A DNA stretch of 64,000 nucleotides from Sinorhizobium sojae CCBAU 05684 (GTDB lineage Bacteria > Pseudomonadota > Alphaproteobacteria > Rhizobiales > Rhizobiaceae), in NCBI RefSeq assembly GCF_002288525.1, contig NZ_CP023067.1, forward strand, positions 1,178,001 to 1,242,000, given 5' to 3'. Positions within the stretch are counted from its first letter, which is position 1, and the number at the start of each line of letters is the position of its first letter. This document shows, piece after piece, positions 1 to 7,406 of this stretch. The notes beneath the pieces were generated by a model that did not search any database, was not told the DNA's origin, and was given only the letters and a program-made list of their open reading frames with translations. Position numbers and translations under genes: made by a program.

Positions 1-516
1 CTCGCCAAGCGCTTCTTTGTGCTGCTGCACCTCTTCCTCAAGCGGCGCTACGAGCGCATCGACATCGTCTTCATCCGCCATACGGACGAGGCGGGCGAGG
101 TCGACGAAAACACGTTCTTCTACAGCAAACAGAGCGGCGGCACGATCGTTTCGACGGCCCTCGAGGAAATGCTCCGCGTCATACGCGAGCGCTATCCGGC
201 GCATGAATGGAACATCTACGCCGCGCAGGCCTCGGACGGAGAGAACATTTCCGGTGACTCGGAGCGTTGCGCTTCGCTGCTGCACGACGAGTTGATGCGG
301 CTATGCCAGTACTACGCCTATGTCGAAATCATCGACGAGCGTGAGACGGAGATCTTCGGGACGACCGACAACGGGACGTCGCTCTGGCGCGCCTATCGCA
401 CCGTCGACGACGAATGGCCCAACTTCCAGATGACCCGCATAGCGAAGCCGGCGGACATCTATCCGGTGTTCCGCAAGCTCTTCGGCAAGCAGCAGACCGT
501 GCAGTTGCACAAGTGA
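1..516 (+). CDS. YeaH/YhbH family protein (DUF444), 3' part
   Basis: Reading frame 1 is open from the first base to the TGA at 514-516, so this is the C-terminal about 171 residues of a gene that begins before the window. The residues resemble the C-terminal half of the DUF444 (YeaH/YhbH) family, which has a von Willebrand A-like fold: a hydrophobic strand followed by DIVFIRHTDEA, then the stretch reading GGTIVSTALEEM and NIYAAQASDGEN. The gene lies 6 bp before a SpoVR gene. In many proteobacteria DUF444, SpoVR and the PrkA serine kinase form one stationary-phase or stress operon, so prkA probably lies just upstream of the window. The biochemical role of DUF444 is not established. Confidence 0.85.
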   Translation, partial: LAKRFFVLLHLFLKRRYERIDIVFIRHTDEAGEVDENTFFYSKQSGGTIVSTALEEMLRVIRERYPAHEWNIYAAQASDGENISGDSERCASLLHDELMRLCQYYAYVEIIDERETEIFGTTDNGTSLWRAYRTVDDEWPNFQMTRIAKPADIYPVFRKLFGKQQTVQLHK

Positions 517-522
517 AAGGCG

Positions 523-2082
523 ATGATGATGCCACAGGGCGCGGCCTCAAACCTTTTGTTTCAGGGCTCCGACTGGAACTTCGAGACGCTCTCGCGCACC
601 TATGACGCCATTGAGGCGATCGCGATCGATGAACTCGGGCTCGACGTCTATCCGAACCAGCTTGAGATCATTTCCTCCGAGCAGATGCTCGACGCCTATT
701 CATCGGTCGGCATGCCGCTGATGTATCAGCACTGGTCCTTCGGCAAGCGCTTCGTTTTCGAGGATCACCTCTATCGCAAGGGTCGTCGTGGCCTGGCCTA
801 CGAACTGGTCATCAACTCCAATCCCTGCATCACCTATCTGATGGAGGAAAACACCATGGCCATGCAGGCCCTGGTGACCGCTCACGCCGCCTTCGGCCAC
901 AATCACTTCTTCAAAAACAACTACCTGTTCCGGCAATGGACCGATGCCAGTGCGATCCTGGACTATATGGAGTTTGCCAAGAAATACATCGCCAAATGCG
1001 AGGAGCGCCACGGCACGGCCGCAGTCGAGTCGATTCTCGATTCCGCCCATGCGCTCATGGACCAGGGCGTCTTCCGCTATCGGCGGCCTCCGAGACTTTC
1101 TTCGGAAAAGGAGCGGGAGCGCACCCGTGAGCGGCTGGAATACGAGGAGCAGACCTTTAGCGACCTGTGGCGGACGCTTCCGCCCACGAGCGAGAACAGC
1201 GACCCAAAGGCGGTCGAGCGTGACGTATCGGAGCGCAAGAAAGCGCTAAATCTGCCCGAGGAGAACCTTCTTTATTTTCTGGAGAAGACCAGCCTGATCC
1301 TGGAGCCCTGGCAGAGGGAAATCCTGCGCATCGTCCGTGTCATCGCGCAATATTTCTATCCGCAGCGGCAAACGAAGGTGATGAACGAGGGGTGTGCCAC
1401 CTATGTTCACTACACCATCATGAACCGGCTGTTCGATCGGGGTCAGATCACCGAAGGCGCCATGCTGGAGGTTCTCCAGAGCCATACCAACGTCGTTTTC
1501 CAGCCGCCCTTTGACGATCCCCGCTACCCCGGCATCAATCCATATGCCCTCGGATTCGCGATGATGCAGGAGATCGAGCGCATCTGCGTCGACCCGACGT
1601 CGGAGGATCGTGACTGGTTTCCGGAGATAGCGGGGACGGGGAACTGGCGCGAGACGCTGCTCGACGCCTGGGCAAACCACCGTGACGAGTCCTTCATCCT
1701 GCAATATCTGAGCCCGTCGCTCATACGGAAATTCAGGCTGTTTCTGCTGACCGACGAGGCAGACGACAATTATTGCGAAGTCGCTTCCATACACAACGAG
1801 CGCGGTTACGAGGCGATCCGCACGGCGCTTGCCCGCAGCTACGACGTCGGCGCGAACCAGCCGGATATCCAGGTGATGGATGTGGACCTATTGGGCGACC
1901 GCCATCTGCGCCTGCAGCACAACGTCAAGAATGGCGTTCTTCTCGAAGAGGACGGCCGGGACGACACGCTGCGTCACGTCCGCCATCTGTGGGGATATGA
2001 CGTCAGCATCGCCGGCGTCGATAGCGAAACTGGCGAGACTCTCTACGAATGCACGACGGCGGACCTGTCAGGCGACGACTGA
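523..2082 (+). CDS. SpoVR family protein (YcgB-like)
   Basis: This 519-residue protein has the SpoVR family layout: an N-terminal DWNFETLSRTYDAIEAIA segment, a long central region containing AHAAFGHNHFFKNNYLF and NEGCATYVHYTIMNRL, and a C-terminal domain after about residue 430. The length matches the family. SpoVR was first linked to spore cortex formation in Bacillus, but its homologues are widespread in non-sporulating proteobacteria beside prkA and DUF444, and the function there is unknown. Three consecutive ATG codons occur at 523, 526 and 529. The AAAGG at 516-520 overlaps the upstream stop and fits 526 or 529 slightly better. Tight spacing to the upstream gene indicates a single operon. 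Confidence 0.92.
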   Translation: MMMPQGAASNLLFQGSDWNFETLSRTYDAIEAIAIDELGLDVYPNQLEIISSEQMLDAYSSVGMPLMYQHWSFGKRFVFEDHLYRKGRRGLAYELVINSNPCITYLMEENTMAMQALVTAHAAFGHNHFFKNNYLFRQWTDASAILDYMEFAKKYIAKCEERHGTAAVESILDSAHALMDQGVFRYRRPPRLSSEKERERTRERLEYEEQTFSDLWRTLPPTSENSDPKAVERDVSERKKALNLPEENLLYFLEKTSLILEPWQREILRIVRVIAQYFYPQRQTKVMNEGCATYVHYTIMNRLFDRGQITEGAMLEVLQSHTNVVFQPPFDDPRYPGINPYALGFAMMQEIERICVDPTSEDRDWFPEIAGTGNWRETLLDAWANHRDESFILQYLSPSLIRKFRLFLLTDEADDNYCEVASIHNERGYEAIRTALARSYDVGANQPDIQVMDVDLLGDRHLRLQHNVKNGVLLEEDGRDDTLRHVRHLWGYDVSIAGVDSETGETLYECTTADLSGDD

Positions 2083-2132
2083 CGTGGTGGCACGACCGTC
2101 GCTCGCCCCCGACGGCCCTCCGTGCTTTCCTA

Positions 2133-2242
2133 CTGCATGTCTCCTTCACCTCGGTTTAAGGTCAAAGGCATTGAAGCAACCCAAAGTGCTCCCGCGACCT
2201 TTGCGCGTCTGATAGCGTCCCGAAGGACGCGCGGCGCCGTAG
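2133..2242 (+). repeat. RIME-like intergenic repeat, diverged copy
   Basis: This intergenic stretch ends with the module recurring through the window: ACCTTTGCGCGTCTGA, then a hairpin of the form CGTCC..GGACG, then GCGCGGCGCCGTAG. The left half differs from the other copies. It sits just after the SpoVR stop and resembles the palindromic RIME elements described in rhizobia. Confidence 0.6.
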
Positions 2243-2253
2243 TGGTTTGCCGA

Positions 2254-2511
2254 TCAGTCGCCCAGGCTGTCGACGACGCTGCGGCGAATGAGCTTGTAGG
2301 TGTGATCTGACTGGACTTCATAGGTCTCGTAGACGTATTTGCCCTGGTGCAGGAACCGGTTCTGAATCTTGGTACCGGGCGCGGCCTGGCTTTTGCGGGA
2401 CGAGGCAGTCTCGCCATAGGTGAGACTGCCGGGAAGCGGCTCCAGATCGGGTGTCGCCGTGCAGCCGGCGAGTGCTATGGCCCACAGAAGTGTCAGGCGC
2501 GTGAGTTTCAT
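2254..2511 (-). CDS. small predicted lipoprotein
   Basis: The 85-residue product begins MKLTRLTLLWAIALAGC, a lipoprotein signal peptide with a lipobox ending LAGC, so the mature protein should be lipid-anchored after Cys17. The rest is polar and short, with a KYVYETYEV segment and no recognisable catalytic motif. The ATG at 2511 was preferred over an upstream in-frame ATG because it places the signal peptide at the N-terminus. An AAGGACATGCA context gives a ribosome-binding site close by. I do not recognise a named family. It stands alone between two RIME-like repeats, and its role in the envelope is unknown. Confidence 0.7.
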   Translation of the reverse strand: MKLTRLTLLWAIALAGCTATPDLEPLPGSLTYGETASSRKSQAAPGTKIQNRFLHQGKYVYETYEVQSDHTYKLIRRSVVDSLGD

Positions 2512-2596
2512 TGCATGTCCTTCGGTTTGGTTCGGAGCTACTCGGCGCGGTTGCATCTAACTACCGGCCGCAGCGTTCAGGTGGAGGTGGGCCGAG

Positions 2597-2707
2597 GCTA
2601 GCGCATCGACCCAGAAATCGAAATCGAAATCGAGTTTCGGAAGCTCGATGCGATTCAAAGCGTCACACCGACCTTTGCGCGTCTGAAAAGCCGCGCGGCG
2701 CTGCAGG
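2597..2707 (+). repeat. RIME-like intergenic repeat
   Basis: This is a full-length copy beginning GCTAGCGCATCG and ending GCGCGGCGCTGCAG, with the ACCTTTGCGCGTCTGAAAAG module in the middle. Its left arm contains three tandem copies of AAATCG (2615-2632), not seen in the other copies. It ends five bases from the stop codon of the deformylase-like gene. Confidence 0.75.
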
Positions 2708-2711
2708 CCGT

Positions 2712-3218
2712 TCAATCGACCGCAGCGGCGCGCATCTTCTCGAATCGCTTTACCGCGCGCTCCCGCTTCAGCCGCGACAGCCGCCGGGTCCAGAACAGGC
2801 CGTCCAACTGGTCGATTTCATGCTGAAGGCAGACGGCCATCAGGCCGCTCGCCTCTTCCTCCCGCGTTTCGCCTAAGAGCGTCTGGTACCGGACGCGGAC
2901 ACACGCCGGCCGCTCGACGTCTTCGGAAACACCGGGCATCGAAACGCTGCCCTCGCTGTGGCGCGCCGTCTGGCCCGAGCGCCAGACGATTTCCGGATTG
3001 ACGAAAACGCGCGGTCCGCTTTCCCGGTCGAGTTCGATGACCGTCACCCGTTTCAGGATGCCGATATGCGCTGCAGTGATCCCGATACCCGGAGCGGCGC
3101 GCATCGTCTCGACCAGGTCGTCGGCAAGCCGTTGCAAGTCTTCGTCGAACTGGTTGACTGCATTTGTGGCCATGTTCAGCAGCGGATTCGGAAATTTGAT
3201 GATCGGTCGGATGGCCAT
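2712..3218 (-). CDS. peptide deformylase-like protein, metal ligands replaced
   Basis: This 168-residue protein is clearly of the peptide deformylase family (MAIRPIIKFPNP start, PGIGITAAHIG, FVNPEI). All three signature motifs are altered. Motif 1 has His51 where the family has Gln. Motif 2 reads EGSVSMPG, with Ser91 replacing the metal-binding Cys. Motif 3 reads HEIDQ, so Gln137 replaces the second His of HExxH; His133 and the general base Glu134 remain. Without Cys and the second His, normal Fe/Zn binding is unlikely, so formyl-methionine removal is doubtful. The true def gene is presumably elsewhere. The ATG at 3218 matches the family start; an upstream in-frame start would add 27 unrelated residues. 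Confidence 0.85.
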   Translation of the reverse strand: MAIRPIIKFPNPLLNMATNAVNQFDEDLQRLADDLVETMRAAPGIGITAAHIGILKRVTVIELDRESGPRVFVNPEIVWRSGQTARHSEGSVSMPGVSEDVERPACVRVRYQTLLGETREEEASGLMAVCLQHEIDQLDGLFWTRRLSRLKRERAVKRFEKMRAAAVD

Positions 3219-3531
3219 GCGGAAGCCCTCTCTGCGCTGCAATGCATTTGGTACAGCTTGGTTAAATGGTCCAGAGGCGTAACGTCTACAGCGCTGCACG
3301 CCAATCAGGCGCGCAAAGGTCGCTGTAGCGCTTTGATTTGCTACATGTCTTGTCCTTAAAACGATGTCGATTTGCGGAGACTTGCAGTAGCTGTGGACCT
3401 TCGTGGTGGTTTGCGCTAGCAGGGCTACAGGTCGTTGCCTGCGGGCAGGACGACGAAAGTGGCATGTCTCCTACGGGTCTACAAGGCTGCGCGCCGTTGC
3501 CGGTGGTGGTATTCTTTTCGAGGGCGGGTCC
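3219..3531. other. intergenic region before mgtE
   Basis: This 313 bp divergent region holds a RIME-like repeat (3286-3378, listed separately) and a GC-rich leader of about 150 bp before mgtE. The leader contains a hairpin at 3431-3454 (arms GTCGT/ACGAC and CCTG/CAGG, loop CGGG). I see no convincing gene here. Confidence 0.5.
3286..3378 (-). repeat. RIME-like intergenic repeat, reverse orientation
   Basis: This copy runs in reverse: it starts CTACAGCGCTGCACG, continues GCGCGCAAAGGTCGCTGTAG and ends near GATTTGCGG. It lies between the divergent deformylase-like and mgtE genes. Confidence 0.7.
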
Positions 3532-4950
3532 ATGAGCAACATAGATGACGACCGCGGTTCCGACGAGAACGCCGCCTTCGACGGCTCGGACATCTATGCC
3601 GACGACGGCTCGGTGCGCTCGGATTTCCTCATGCATGTGGGTGCCGCGATCGCCGATCGCGACACGATCTATCTGCGCCAGCATGTCGCCGGACTGCATG
3701 CGTCGGAGTTGGGCGACCTCCTCGAGGCGATCCAGGCGGAGCAGCGCCTGTCGCTCGTGTCGCTGCTCGGCAAGGACTTTGACCTTGCGGCCTTGACGGA
3801 GGTCGACGAGGCGATCCGTCTCGACATCGTCGAACACCTGCCGAACGAGCAGATCGCCGAAGCGATCGGCGAGATGGATTCCGATGACGCGGTCTACATT
3901 CTCGAGGATCTGGATCAGGAGGATCAGGAAGAGATCCTCGCGAAACTGCCATTTACCGAGCGTGTTCGCCTACGCCGTTCGCTCGATTATCCGGAAAGCA
4001 CGGCCGGCCGGCGCATGCAGACGGAGTTCGTGGCCGTTCCGCCTTTCTGGACGGTGGGCCAGACGATCGATTACATGCGCGAGGACGAGGATCTGCCTGA
4101 CAGCTTCACGCAGATCTTTGTGATCGACCCGACCTTCAAGCTGCTCGGCGCCGTCGATCTCGACCGCGTGCTGCGCACCAAGCGATCGGTGAAGATCGAC
4201 GCGATCATGCGCGACACGAGCCATGCCATCCCGGCGGAAATGGACCAGGAGGAGGCGGCACAACTCTTCGAGCAATATGATCTCTTGTCGGCCGCCGTCG
4301 TCGACGACAATGGCCGCCTCGTCGGCGTGCTGACGATCGACGACGTGGTGGACGTGATCCAGGAGGAGGCCGAGGAGGACTTGCTGCGCCTTGGCGGCGT
4401 CGGTGACGAGGAACTGTCGGATACCGTTGGAGGTGCATCGCGCTCTCGTATCCCCTGGCTGTTCGTCAACACGGTGACGGCCTTCATCTCCGCCACCGTC
4501 ATCGGCCTCTTCGATGCGACAATCCAGCAGATCGTTGCGCTGGCGATCCTGATGCCGATCGTTGCCGGCATGGGTGGCAATGCGGGCGCACAAACCATGA
4601 CGGTGACGGTCCGCGCGCTCGCGACCCGGGCGCTCGACACCCATAACGCGCCGCGGATCATTCGCCGCGAGGCGGGCGTCGGTCTCTTGAACGGTCTGGT
4701 CTTCGGCACCTTCATCGGCATTGTCGCGGGGCTCTGGTTCCAGAATGTCCATATCGGCGGTATCATCGCCGCCGCGATGCTGATCAACATGATAGCCGCC
4801 GCGCTCGCCGGCATTCTGATTCCGATTGTTCTGGACAAGTCCGGTGCCGACCCGGCCGTCTCCTCGGCCGTCTTCGTCACGGCGGTTACGGACGTGATCG
4901 GCTTCTTCAGTTTCCTCGGCCTGGCGGCATGGTGGTTCAACGTCGCATGA
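3532..4950 (+). CDS. mgtE: magnesium transporter MgtE
   Basis: The 472-residue protein has the full MgtE architecture: an acidic N-terminal helical domain (about residues 40-135), a pair of CBS domains (about 140-270) that sense cytosolic Mg2+, and a C-terminal membrane domain of five helices (about 300-472). The pore signature MPIVAGMGGNAGAQTMTV is intact, as is the last helix with TDVIGFFSFLG. MgtE is an inner-membrane Mg2+ channel that closes when cytosolic Mg2+ binds the CBS domains. The ATG at 3532 begins just before the acidic MSNIDDDRGS segment; longer in-frame starts read into GC-rich leader. A structured leader upstream may regulate it. Confidence 0.95.
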   Translation: MSNIDDDRGSDENAAFDGSDIYADDGSVRSDFLMHVGAAIADRDTIYLRQHVAGLHASELGDLLEAIQAEQRLSLVSLLGKDFDLAALTEVDEAIRLDIVEHLPNEQIAEAIGEMDSDDAVYILEDLDQEDQEEILAKLPFTERVRLRRSLDYPESTAGRRMQTEFVAVPPFWTVGQTIDYMREDEDLPDSFTQIFVIDPTFKLLGAVDLDRVLRTKRSVKIDAIMRDTSHAIPAEMDQEEAAQLFEQYDLLSAAVVDDNGRLVGVLTIDDVVDVIQEEAEEDLLRLGGVGDEELSDTVGGASRSRIPWLFVNTVTAFISATVIGLFDATIQQIVALAILMPIVAGMGGNAGAQTMTVTVRALATRALDTHNAPRIIRREAGVGLLNGLVFGTFIGIVAGLWFQNVHIGGIIAAAMLINMIAAALAGILIPIVLDKSGADPAVSSAVFVTAVTDVIGFFSFLGLAAWWFNVA

Positions 4951-4960
4951 GCACACGAGT

Positions 4961-4982
4961 TTGACTTTTACGTCAAAGTCAA
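4961..4982. promoter_or_regulatory. 22-bp near-perfect palindrome, candidate MerR operator
   Basis: The site has perfect 8-bp arms TTGACTTT and AAAGTCAA around a 6-bp centre TACGTC; 20 of 22 positions are symmetric. It lies 10 bp after the mgtE stop and 36 bp before the start of the merR gene. MerR-family dimers bind such sites between promoter elements, so it is a good candidate for autoregulation. Binding itself is inferred. Confidence 0.6.
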
Positions 4983-5018
4983 CAATAGTGAAGCTTCGTG
5001 AGTTGATGGAATGATGGC

Positions 5019-5405
5019 GTGGATAAATACTATAGCATCACGGAGCTGACGCGGGAATTCGGCATCTCAACCCGGACGCTTCGCTTCTACGAGGATGAAG
5101 GGCTCATTCATCCGGAGCGTCGTGGGCGTACGCGACTGTTTCGGCCGGCCGATCGGCGCTTGATCAAGGAAATTCTGCGCGGTCGGCGCATCGGCTTCAC
5201 CATCGCCGAAATTCGCGAGATCATCCAGGTCTACAAGGATCCGCCGGGCGAGATGGGGCAATTGCAGCTCCTGATGAAGCGCGTCGAGGAGAAGCGCGAG
5301 GATTTGCGGCAGAAGCGCAAGGATATTGACGATACGCTGACCGAGCTCGACAATGTCGAAGAGGCCTGCCTGACCCGTCTCGCCGAGATCGGCGTCGGCA
5401 CTTAG
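5019..5405 (+). CDS. MerR family transcriptional regulator
   Basis: The 128-residue protein starts with a MerR helix-turn-helix (YSITELTREFGISTRTLRFYEDEGLI, residues about 4-30), followed by the wing segment and a C-terminal coiled coil (about 80-120) for dimerisation. It has no cysteines in metal-binding positions, only one Cys near the end, so a metal-sensing role is unlikely. The protein resembles the LiuR-like branch that controls branched-chain amino-acid or fatty-acid degradation, but no such genes are in the window. The start is GTG at 5019; an ATGATG just upstream is in another frame. The palindrome at 4961-4982 is the likely operator. Confidence 0.88.
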   Translation: MDKYYSITELTREFGISTRTLRFYEDEGLIHPERRGRTRLFRPADRRLIKEILRGRRIGFTIAEIREIIQVYKDPPGEMGQLQLLMKRVEEKREDLRQKRKDIDDTLTELDNVEEACLTRLAEIGVGT

Positions 5406-5508
5406 TGCATTGCCCTGAGAATCGGACCCGATTCTCGGAGTGCACGATGCCTAGGTTCGAAGGTAACAACGTTCTTTGTGCGTCCGAAAGGACGCACGGC
5501 GCTGTGAG
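5403..5508 (+). repeat. RIME-like intergenic repeat
   Basis: The element overlaps the TAG stop of the merR gene. Its left arm includes the inverted repeat GAGAATCGG..CCGATTCTC, and its right arm has GTGCGTCC..GGACGCAC followed by GGCGCTGTGAG. As elsewhere in the window it abuts the 3' end of a gene. Confidence 0.7.
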
Positions 5509-5593
5509 ATTAGCGAAGCTCTTCGTGGGCGTCTCCGTGGACTGCCTTAAACTGTGGCCTCCGCCACCTTTTCCGTCCAGATTGACCGCCCGT

Positions 5594-6067
5594 TCAGATC
5601 CACCGCGCAGTGTGGCGGCAATAGCGTTCGAATTCGAAACCAAAGCGGGAGAGCAGGTGTCGCTCCTCGTTGCGGACGGCAAACAGCGTCGTCAAGGCTA
5701 CGGCGAGGATCGCCATGATGAAGAACCACGGGTTCAGTGTCATGAGCCCGGCGCCCGTCATCGCCAAGGTATAGCCGAGATAGATTGGATTGCGGGTGAA
5801 GCGGAAGGGACCGCTCGTCACCAGGCAAGTCGCGCAACGGTGCGGCAGGACCGCAGTGTGCCGCTCGAGTAGCACTTTGACGGCCCAGAGATCAAGAAGG
5901 ATTGCCGAGAAGATCAACGCGCCGCCGATGAGCCAGGGAAACCAGCTCTGCCCGTTCATGACCGGGATCGGGTGAACGCGCGTCAAGACCAGCGCTATGA
6001 GCGCGGCCGTGCCGTAGATGATCGGCGGCCATGGAAAATTCAGCGGCTTGGCACGATAGGCATTCAT
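5594..6067 (-). CDS. isoprenylcysteine carboxyl methyltransferase family membrane protein
   Basis: The 157-residue protein has about four transmembrane helices and the family signature at the C-terminal half: TSGPFRFTRNPIYLGYTLAM followed by RNEERHLLSRFGFEFERYC. The RNPxY and NEE motifs contribute to the S-adenosylmethionine site in this family. Bacterial members methylate small lipid or isoprenoid-type substrates in the inner membrane, but the substrate of this one is unknown. It starts 3 bp after the stop of the upstream DUF1624 gene and carries an AGGGGAC-type ribosome-binding site, so the two are probably one operon. Confidence 0.85.
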   Translation of the reverse strand: MNAYRAKPLNFPWPPIIYGTAALIALVLTRVHPIPVMNGQSWFPWLIGGALIFSAILLDLWAVKVLLERHTAVLPHRCATCLVTSGPFRFTRNPIYLGYTLAMTGAGLMTLNPWFFIMAILAVALTTLFAVRNEERHLLSRFGFEFERYCRHTARWI

Positions 6068-6070
6068 GTC

Positions 6071-7126
6071 CTAGTCCCCTGATCTTGCATCCATTGTGCA
6101 CTGATTGGCGATTCGCGCAACGCGTTCATCCGTGGTCAAGTCGATCTTGCCCAGGTTTAAATCGTCGAAGAGGTTCTGCTCCTTGAGCCGGGCCAGCGTG
6201 CATCTGCAAAAGCTGCCGCAGGAGACGCCGGCACTGTAGAGGCCGCAGGCTTGTTCGCAGTCCAGCCGATACGCCCGCTCCGCATCGAGGGCGGGGGCGG
6301 GGACCGCAAGTGAGAAGGCATAAACCAGCCCGATCAGCAGCGGCTGGTGGATGAGGTATATGGCCAGACTGTGACGCCCGCCGACGGCAAGTAGCCTGAT
6401 CCACAGTTTTGGTTTGCCACGGCTTTCCATGGCGGAGCGTCGGGATGTGAGCATCGGATGGAGCAGCTGTGCCGTTCCGAGGCCTGCGAGAAACGGAGCC
6501 AGCCATGGAAGCATCGGTACATAGTCGTTCGATCGCGGCACCGTTTCGGAAAGTCCGACCCACCAGAGTGCGGGGATGTCGAACACGGGCGAACGCAAAT
6601 AGAGCGGTGCGATAAAGGCGGCTGCCGCTGCCAAGAAGGTAACGAACGCGGGAAGGCGAAGGAACAGCAGGCCGACGAGGCTTGCCGCCGCAATCGCATG
6701 AAGAATGCCGAAAAAGATGAAGGAAGCCGGAAAGGCGAACCAGGTCGCCACGGTGATGAGAGCCGCTGCACCTGCGATCCTGGCGAATCGGCGCGCGAAC
6801 ATCTGGGGGCGGAATTTCGCGGCATGGCCCAGCACCAGGCTATAGCCGGCCAGGAACAGGAAACTGGTGGCGATCAGACGCGCAAAGAGCCGCCAGCCGC
6901 CGGTCCCGGCGGTACCAGCCGCAACGTAGCCGAAAAACTCCAGATCCCAGACGAAATGGTAAAGTGCCATGGCGACGAGCGCGAGCCCGCGGAGCGCGTC
7001 CAGAAGCGCGATGCGCTGGATTTTGCCCGGCTGCAGGACTTGCGGTTCCGGGATCGTGGTCGCGGGGCTATTGGACATGGCGGCGCCATCCTGTTCAGGC
7101 GAGTGGTGGTTGTCCGGCTCCTGCAT
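6071..7126 (-). CDS. DUF1624 (heparan-alpha-glucosaminide N-acetyltransferase-like) membrane protein
   Basis: The 351-residue protein contains about eight transmembrane helices. Conserved DUF1624 features are visible: RIALLDALRGLALVAMALYHFVWDL near residue 40, with the usual Arg and His, FLFLAGYSLVL, and GRHSLAIYLIHQPLL in the last helix. Related eukaryotic proteins transfer acetyl groups across membranes, and bacterial members are presumed acyltransferases without known substrate. After the last helix comes a C-terminal tail with clustered cysteines (C-x3-C, then CGSFCRC), possibly a metal or disulfide-bonded element. A second ATG at 7078 is a possible start. The downstream methyltransferase follows by 3 bp. 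Confidence 0.8.
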   Translation of the reverse strand: MQEPDNHHSPEQDGAAMSNSPATTIPEPQVLQPGKIQRIALLDALRGLALVAMALYHFVWDLEFFGYVAAGTAGTGGWRLFARLIATSFLFLAGYSLVLGHAAKFRPQMFARRFARIAGAAALITVATWFAFPASFIFFGILHAIAAASLVGLLFLRLPAFVTFLAAAAAFIAPLYLRSPVFDIPALWWVGLSETVPRSNDYVPMLPWLAPFLAGLGTAQLLHPMLTSRRSAMESRGKPKLWIRLLAVGGRHSLAIYLIHQPLLIGLVYAFSLAVPAPALDAERAYRLDCEQACGLYSAGVSCGSFCRCTLARLKEQNLFDDLNLGKIDLTTDERVARIANQCTMDARSGD

Positions 7127-7296
7127 GATCTCTTAAACCTAAATTGGTCCGAGAACAAAAGGCAGGCAGCCAGCTGGGACATTTGTGGTGGGTTGCGCGC
7201 CCGATTCGGTTCACGGACACCCATGCCAGACGCGTCGCGATTATGTTGAAATGAAGGCGGCATGCATCAGGGCGGCCATGGCGGCGTGCGGCGCCC

Positions 7297-7395
7297 AGCG
7301 CATCGGCCCGAAACCGATTTTCGGAAAGCTCGATGCGCAGATTGAAGGAGTTGCTGTCACCTTTGCCCGTCTGAAGAGACGCGCGGCGCTGTAGG
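7297..7395 (+). repeat. RIME-like intergenic repeat
   Basis: This near-consensus copy begins AGCGCATCGGCCCGAAACCG, has the CACCTTTGCCCGTCTGAAGAG core and ends GCGCGGCGCTGTAGG. It lies 11 bp from the stop codon of the DUF599 gene. Confidence 0.8.
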
Positions 7396-7406
7396 ACCGC
7401 GGCTTA

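Noticed and set aside
2712-3299. Treating the deformylase-like protein as a functional peptide deformylase
   Set aside because: The metal-binding Cys and second His are replaced by Ser and Gln, confirmed directly in the DNA (AGC and CAG codons on the minus strand).
3379-3531. M-box (ykoK) magnesium riboswitch before mgtE
   Set aside because: The conserved core segments of the M-box could not be found, so no known riboswitch is claimed; only an unclassified leader is suggested.
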